Assembly: GCA_027064785.1 (NCBI GenBank) | Contig: JAMOPE010000277.1 | Coordinates: 1-10,714, forward strand | Direction of reading: 5' to 3' | From: Geobacteraceae bacterium | GTDB taxonomy: Bacteria > Desulfobacterota > Desulfuromonadia > Desulfuromonadales > Geopsychrobacteraceae | DNA length: 10,714 nt | Part shown: positions 7,184 to 10,714 of the stretch, in pieces | Numbering within the stretch: the first letter of the stretch is position 1 | How the letters are laid out: every line of letters starts with the position of its first letter | Translations under genes and position numbers: made by a program | The notes under the pieces: model-generated | The model's input: only the letters and a program-made list of their open reading frames with translations | Database searches by the model: none | What the model was told of the DNA's origin: nothing

Positions 7184-7822
7184 CTACCGACCGGAAGCCT
7201 CAAGCTCCTTGGCGATTGCCGCCATCAACCGTTCAACGATCAGAAGATGAGTCGGTTTTTTATTTTCAAGTTCAAACAGGTCAGAAAAATCAATCGGCTC
7301 ACCAAAACGAATCTCACCTTCCTGACCCGCTTTAAAAAGAGTCCAATGGTTGATCCCCGACAATGCCGTTGGAATCACCACCGGACGGTGATCATAAATC
7401 AATTTTCCAACTCCGCGGTTTCCCGGCCCAAGTTTCCCGTCTTTATGGCGAGTCCCTTCCGGAAAAAGCATCACTTTTTGTGTTTGTAGCAATTGACCCA
7501 GATGTTTTCCTGCCCGGACATCACGCCCACGTTTGACCGGAAAAGCACCCCATGATCGATAAAGAGCCCCGATGAAAGGGTTCTCAAACAACTCCTCTTT
7601 TGCTGGAGCCCAGGTCATCTGCCAGGGATGATCTTTAAGCACAGTTGCGGGGATAAAAACCGTATCGTAACCGGAGATATGGTTTGCAGCGAGAAGAACT
7701 CCACCAGCACCCGGAACATTTTCGGTGCCGACAACTTTGAATTTGTTGATAGAACTTGCATAAAAACGGATGATAGCCGAACTGACCGTCACCCAGAAAC
7801 GACGAATTACAGAAACTTTCAA
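7184..7822 (-). CDS. plsC: 1-acyl-sn-glycerol-3-phosphate acyltransferase (PlsC family)
   Basis: Membrane-associated enzyme that adds the second acyl chain to lysophosphatidic acid, giving phosphatidic acid for phospholipid synthesis. The 212-residue product is typical of short PlsC proteins. Motif I is NHISGYD with catalytic H48 and D53 (HX4D). The acceptor-binding motif is FPVKRGRD (94-101), motif III is FPEGTR (120-125), and motif IV is the VVIPTAL segment (148-154). A hydrophobic N-terminal helix (about 10-24) should anchor it. The start chosen is TTG 7822, because AGGAG (7829-7833) lies 6 nt upstream; TTG 7837 would add five residues but lacks a ribosome site. The family also includes acyltransferases acting on other lipids, such as ornithine lipids, so the exact acceptor is not proven. 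Confidence 0.9.
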   Translation of the reverse strand: MKVSVIRRFWVTVSSAIIRFYASSINKFKVVGTENVPGAGGVLLAANHISGYDTVFIPATVLKDHPWQMTWAPAKEELFENPFIGALYRSWGAFPVKRGRDVRAGKHLGQLLQTQKVMLFPEGTRHKDGKLGPGNRGVGKLIYDHRPVVIPTALSGINHWTLFKAGQEGEIRFGEPIDFSDLFELENKKPTHLLIVERLMAAIAKELEASGR

Positions 7823-7914
7823 TGGACACTCCTGCAAACGGTATAGTCACAAAAACTGCAAAATGGTTCAGGATAAAACTCTTGCAGCAACTGGAAACAT
7901 CACTCATTATAGCG

Positions 7915-7942
7915 ATCACCTGCTGCGACGACGACAGGTGAT
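7915..7942. promoter_or_regulatory. Inverted repeat in the plsC-djlA divergent promoter region
   Basis: ATCACCTG (7915-7922) and CAGGTGAT (7935-7942) are perfect 8-bp arms 12 nt apart, 47 nt before the J-domain gene start. The spacing of about two helical turns between arm centres suits a dimeric repressor. As RNA it would be a leader hairpin. A weak TTGCAG (7883-7888) and CATTAT pair with 17-nt spacing lies just upstream and could be a + strand promoter. Confidence 0.4.
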
Positions 7943-7988
7943 ACTTTATCACGAAATTAAACTATTTTGACTGAAAAGGATAAGAAAT

Positions 7989-8753
7989 ATGGGTTGGTTG
8001 TCAGGAATTATCGGTGGAGGCCTCGGGGCCATGATTGCAGGACCGTTCGGGGCAATTATGGGTGCAGCTATCGGTGCAAGCATGGGCGGACAAAAGGGAC
8101 AGCAACGATTGGGATCGTTCAATCCCTCACAGCAGAAGCAGGCCATTTTTTTTACGGCAGCTTTTTCGATGGTGGGAAAACTCGCCAAGGCCGATGGCCG
8201 GGTGTGCCCCGATGAAATCGCCGCCATCGAAAAAATTGCGAAAGAGGCTCTCGGACTCGACCAGCAGACCCGTGCCTACGCGATCAATGTTTTTACGCAG
8301 GCCAAAGACAGCCCTGAATCATTTGGTGACTACGCACGTCAATTCGGACAGTTGTTCAGCCACGATCAACAAATCTGTAATTTTATGATGAGCTTTCTCT
8401 TTGAAGTTGCAATGGCTGACGGTGAGCTCCACCCTCAGGAAGAAGCCATGCTCCTCGAAGCAAAAACCGCCTTTGGCATCAATGAGAGCATCTATCAATC
8501 ATTATACAACCGCTATGTCGGGCTCCATTCAACAACGACAAATCTGAGCAAGCATTATGAAAACCTCGGTGTCTCACAAGATGCCAGTAACGCTGAAATC
8601 AAAAAAGCCTATCGGCAGAAAGCGATGGAATTCCATCCCGACAAAATTGAGGGCAAGGGTTTACCGCCCGAGTTTATCAAGTTTGCCAACGACCGCCTCG
8701 CTGAGATCAATGAATCTTACGATGCAATTATGGCAGCCAGAAATAAAAAATAA
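7989..8753 (+). CDS. djlA: TerB-J-domain co-chaperone, DjlA-like
   Basis: J-domain protein expected to stimulate DnaK's ATPase. Residues 1-34 are a glycine-zipper segment, MGWLSGIIGGGLGAMIAGPFG and on, hydrophobic enough to insert in or lie on the membrane, as the single N-terminal helix of DjlA does. A TerB-like helical domain covers about 48-178, with the paired acidic motifs KADGRVCPDE (67-76) and MADGELHPQE (142-151). The C-terminal J domain (about 188-250) has HYENLGVSQDASNAEIKKAYRQ, the essential HPD at 216-218, and a long helix III with NDRLAEINESYDAI. Its 254 residues are close to E. coli DjlA. It is followed after 9 nt by pgi, suggesting co-transcription. Its partner is presumably the DnaK encoded about 6 kb upstream. 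Confidence 0.88.
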   Translation: MGWLSGIIGGGLGAMIAGPFGAIMGAAIGASMGGQKGQQRLGSFNPSQQKQAIFFTAAFSMVGKLAKADGRVCPDEIAAIEKIAKEALGLDQQTRAYAINVFTQAKDSPESFGDYARQFGQLFSHDQQICNFMMSFLFEVAMADGELHPQEEAMLLEAKTAFGINESIYQSLYNRYVGLHSTTTNLSKHYENLGVSQDASNAEIKKAYRQKAMEFHPDKIEGKGLPPEFIKFANDRLAEINESYDAIMAARNKK

Positions 8754-8762
8754 GGGGATTTC

Positions 8763-10409
8763 ATGTCTGAATTGACGCGACAACCAGCTTGGCTGGCATT
8801 ACGAAAACATTTTCTGGAAGTCGAAAACCTTCATCTGCGGGACCTGTTTACAGCAGAACCCCAACGCTTCAAAAGGTTTTCATGTCAATTCAACGATATC
8901 CTGTTCGACTACTCCAAGCATCGCATCACAACGAAAACCATTGATTTACTGGTTCAATTGGCAGAACAATGCGGCCTTGAAGAAAAAATCAGTGCCATGT
9001 TTGCCGGGGAAAAAATCAATATCACCGAGGGACGCTCTGTCCTCCACACCGCTTTACGTAATCGCAGTAACCGTCCGATTATGGTTGATGGCATCGATGT
9101 TATGCCGCAGATTAATCAGGTTTTGGACAAAATGCGGGTCTTTACCGACCGGGTCCGTGACGGGCACTGGCTGGGAGCGACAGGAAAGCCGATCTCCGAT
9201 ATCATCAATATCGGCATCGGCGGTTCCGATCTCGGCCCATTGATGGTCACCGAAGCATTGAAACCCTATCAACACGACAGGTTGAAACTCCATTTTGTTT
9301 CTAATGTCGATGCCTCCCATCTTGTTGAGACGCTGCGTGATCTCAATCCTGAGACCACCCTGTTTCTGATTGCATCAAAAACCTTCACCACCCAGGAGAC
9401 AATGACCAACGCCCATTCAGCAAGAGCATGGCTGATAGATCAGCTCCAGGATGAATCGGCGGTTGCCAACCATTTTGTTGCCATTTCAACCAACCGGAAA
9501 AACGTGACCGAGTTCGGGATTAATCCCGACAATATGTTTGAATTCTGGGACTGGGTCGGTGGACGCTATTCGCTCTGGTCAGCGATCGGCTTATCGATTG
9601 CCCTCTCCATCGGGATGGATCATTTTGAAGAGCTTCTCAACGGCGCCCATCAGGTCGATGAACATTTCAGGTCAACACCGCTGGACCACAATATCCCGGT
9701 GCTGATGGGGTTGCTCGGTATCTGGTACAATAATTTCTTTGGAGCCGAATCACACGTCATCCTCCCCTACGATCAATACCTCCACCGGTTTCCCGCCTAT
9801 TTTCAGCAGGGTGACATGGAAAGCAGCGGCAAAAGTACAACTCTGGATGGTGAGCCGGTCGATTATTCCACCGGTCCAATCCTCTGGGGAGAGCCGGGAA
9901 CCAATGGACAGCATGCCTTCTATCAACTGCTCCATCAGGGAACAAAATTGATTCCGGCCGATTTTATGGCCGCAATTGAAAGCCAGAACCCTCTTGGAGA
10001 CCACCAGCAGATTCTCCTTTCCAACTTCTTTGCCCAACCCGAAGCATTGATGAAGGGGAAAACAGCTGCCGAAGTTCAAGCTGAGCTTGAAGCAGAAGGG
10101 TTGGATTTGAAACAGATCGAGCAACTGCTGCCACATAAAATTTTCCCCGGCAACCGCCCCAGCAGTTCGTTCCTTTATCAGAAGTTGACACCACAAACCC
10201 TCGGATCGCTGATTGCGCTGTATGAGCACAAAATCTTTACCCAGGGGGCAATCTGGAACATCAATCCCTTCGATCAATGGGGCGTTGAGCTGGGGAAACA
10301 ACTGGCGAAGAAAATCCTCCCGGAATTACAACAGAAACCACCGGTTGACGGTCACGATTGCTCAACCAATGGCCTGATCAATTATTATCGGCACCACCGG
10401 TCAAAATAG
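8763..10409 (+). CDS. pgi: Glucose-6-phosphate isomerase
   Basis: Cytosolic enzyme interconverting glucose 6-phosphate and fructose 6-phosphate, used in glycolysis and gluconeogenesis. The 548-residue product matches the length of the E. coli-type enzyme (549). The phosphate-binding motif [12 protein letters not shown] is at 148-159, and [10 protein letters not shown] follows at 178-187. [10 protein letters not shown] (205-214) and [13 protein letters not shown] (265-277) hold the sugar-phosphate site. The catalytic residues by family alignment are E353 in GDMESSGK, H384 in [10 protein letters not shown] and K512 in QWGVELGKQ. The typical C-terminus [12 protein letters not shown] is intact. 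The ribosome site AAGGGG sits just before the start and overlaps the end of the djlA-like gene, so translation may be coupled. No U-run terminator follows. Confidence 0.98.
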   Translation: MSELTRQPAWLALRKHFLEVENLHLRDLFTAEPQRFKRFSCQFNDILFDYSKHRITTKTIDLLVQLAEQCGLEEKISAMFAGEKINITEGRSVLHTALRNRSNRPIMVDGIDVMPQINQVLDKMRVFTDRVRDGHWLGATGKPISDIINIGIGGSDLGPLMVTEALKPYQHDRLKLHFVSNVDASHLVETLRDLNPETTLFLIASKTFTTQETMTNAHSARAWLIDQLQDESAVANHFVAISTNRKNVTEFGINPDNMFEFWDWVGGRYSLWSAIGLSIALSIGMDHFEELLNGAHQVDEHFRSTPLDHNIPVLMGLLGIWYNNFFGAESHVILPYDQYLHRFPAYFQQGDMESSGKSTTLDGEPVDYSTGPILWGEPGTNGQHAFYQLLHQGTKLIPADFMAAIESQNPLGDHQQILLSNFFAQPEALMKGKTAAEVQAELEAEGLDLKQIEQLLPHKIFPGNRPSSSFLYQKLTPQTLGSLIALYEHKIFTQGAIWNINPFDQWGVELGKQLAKKILPELQQKPPVDGHDCSTNGLINYYRHHRSK

Positions 10410-10461
10410 TCACATCGGTTTATTGCTTATTGACCGCTATCGGTTACAATTCAACAGCTCA

Positions 10462-10714
10462 ATGTTTTCAGATGCCGGTGGGGATATCGGCAGACGCTAC
10501 GGAATCTTCAACGAAGCATCAAAAGTCGAGAATCGTGGCCGCTTCATTATCGACCCCGATGGCGTGATTCAAGGCTACGAAGTCCTTACCCCTCCAGTCG
10601 GACGCAATGTTAATGAAACCCTTCGTCAGATCCAGGCCTTCCAGCTGGTGCGTGACACCAATGGTGCCGAAGCGACACCATCAGGCTGGAGGCCGGGGAA
10701 AAAGACTCTGAAAC
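10462..10714 (+). pseudogene. 5'-truncated AhpC-type peroxiredoxin fragment
   Basis: From ATG 10462 one frame stays open to the window edge (84 residues) and reads as the C-terminal part of an AhpC/Prx: MFSDAGGDIGRRYG, then RGRFIIDPDGVI, EVLTPPVGRNV, and finally ATPSGWRPGKKTL. The first roughly 110-130 residues of the family, with the thioredoxin fold core and peroxidatic Cys, are absent. Directly upstream in the same frame is QFNSS, where family members have a segment ending like IPFP, and then the pgi stop only 52 nt away. No ribosome site precedes the ATG. The fragment therefore cannot reduce peroxide and is best read as a deletion remnant. The place of the C-terminal resolving Cys is Thr, as in some single-Cys members. 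The 3' end lies outside the window. Confidence 0.75.

Noticed and set aside
9750..10301. 183-aa - strand frame within pgi
   Set aside because: Fully antisense to conserved catalytic parts of pgi, with no start signal; a shadow frame.
10399..10435. GGTCAA / TTGACC inverted repeat after pgi as a terminator
   Set aside because: Only 6 bp with a 25-nt loop and no U-run; likely chance.
10423..10461. In-frame upstream extension of the peroxiredoxin fragment from TTG 10423
   Set aside because: The extra residues do not look like the family's preceding segment and no ribosome site supports TTG, so homology is taken to begin at about 10462.

Overview
The window looks like ordinary chromosomal DNA of a free-living Gram-negative anaerobe, most likely a deltaproteobacterium of the Desulfuromonadales/Geobacter kind. 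That placement is inference. It rests on the protein flavour (an ethylbenzene-dehydrogenase-type haem protein, a short 'GxERRG'-ending protein that resembles a small Geobacter family, and a peroxiredoxin tail of the PPVGRN/ATPSGW type), on strong GGAG-type ribosome sites, and on moderate GC. No plasmid, phage or CRISPR signal was seen.

Layout, left to right. (1) A stress block on the + strand: complete dnaK (12-1925), a structured 128-nt spacer, an Hsp20 small heat-shock protein (2054-2560) with a strong intrinsic terminator, then a small exported Lys/Glu-rich amphipathic-helix protein (2703-2951). (2) A two-component pair with overlapping genes: a polytopic-membrane NtrB-like histidine kinase (3019-4443) and a response regulator (4436-5077). 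The regulator's output domain is an ArsR-like winged helix, not one of the common output domains. (3) A secreted ethylbenzene-dehydrogenase-like haem-binding protein (5253-6293) with an unusual CX3CH motif and no dehydrogenase partner in the window. (4) On the - strand, about 490 nt (6316-6803) that reads as a group II intron ribozyme with recognisable domains V and VI but no reverse-transcriptase ORF. Its 5' end lies directly behind the U-run of an intrinsic terminator. (5) Two - strand genes: a 68-aa protein (6871-7077) served by that terminator, and a PlsC-type acyltransferase (7184-7822). (6) A divergent + strand pair: a TerB-J-domain (DjlA-like) co-chaperone (7989-8753) tightly followed by glucose-6-phosphate isomerase (8763-10409). 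(7) At the right edge, the C-terminal part of an AhpC-type peroxiredoxin with its peroxidatic half missing (10462-10714, running off the window), probably a truncated gene.

Functionally the left block and the DjlA-like gene both concern DnaK-centred protein folding: Hsp20 holds unfolded clients, DnaK refolds them, and J-proteins stimulate DnaK. The other genes are housekeeping (pgi, plsC) or redox/signalling. The clearest unusual items are the ORF-less group II intron at a terminator, the REC-winged-helix regulator, the CX3CH haem protein and the peroxiredoxin remnant.
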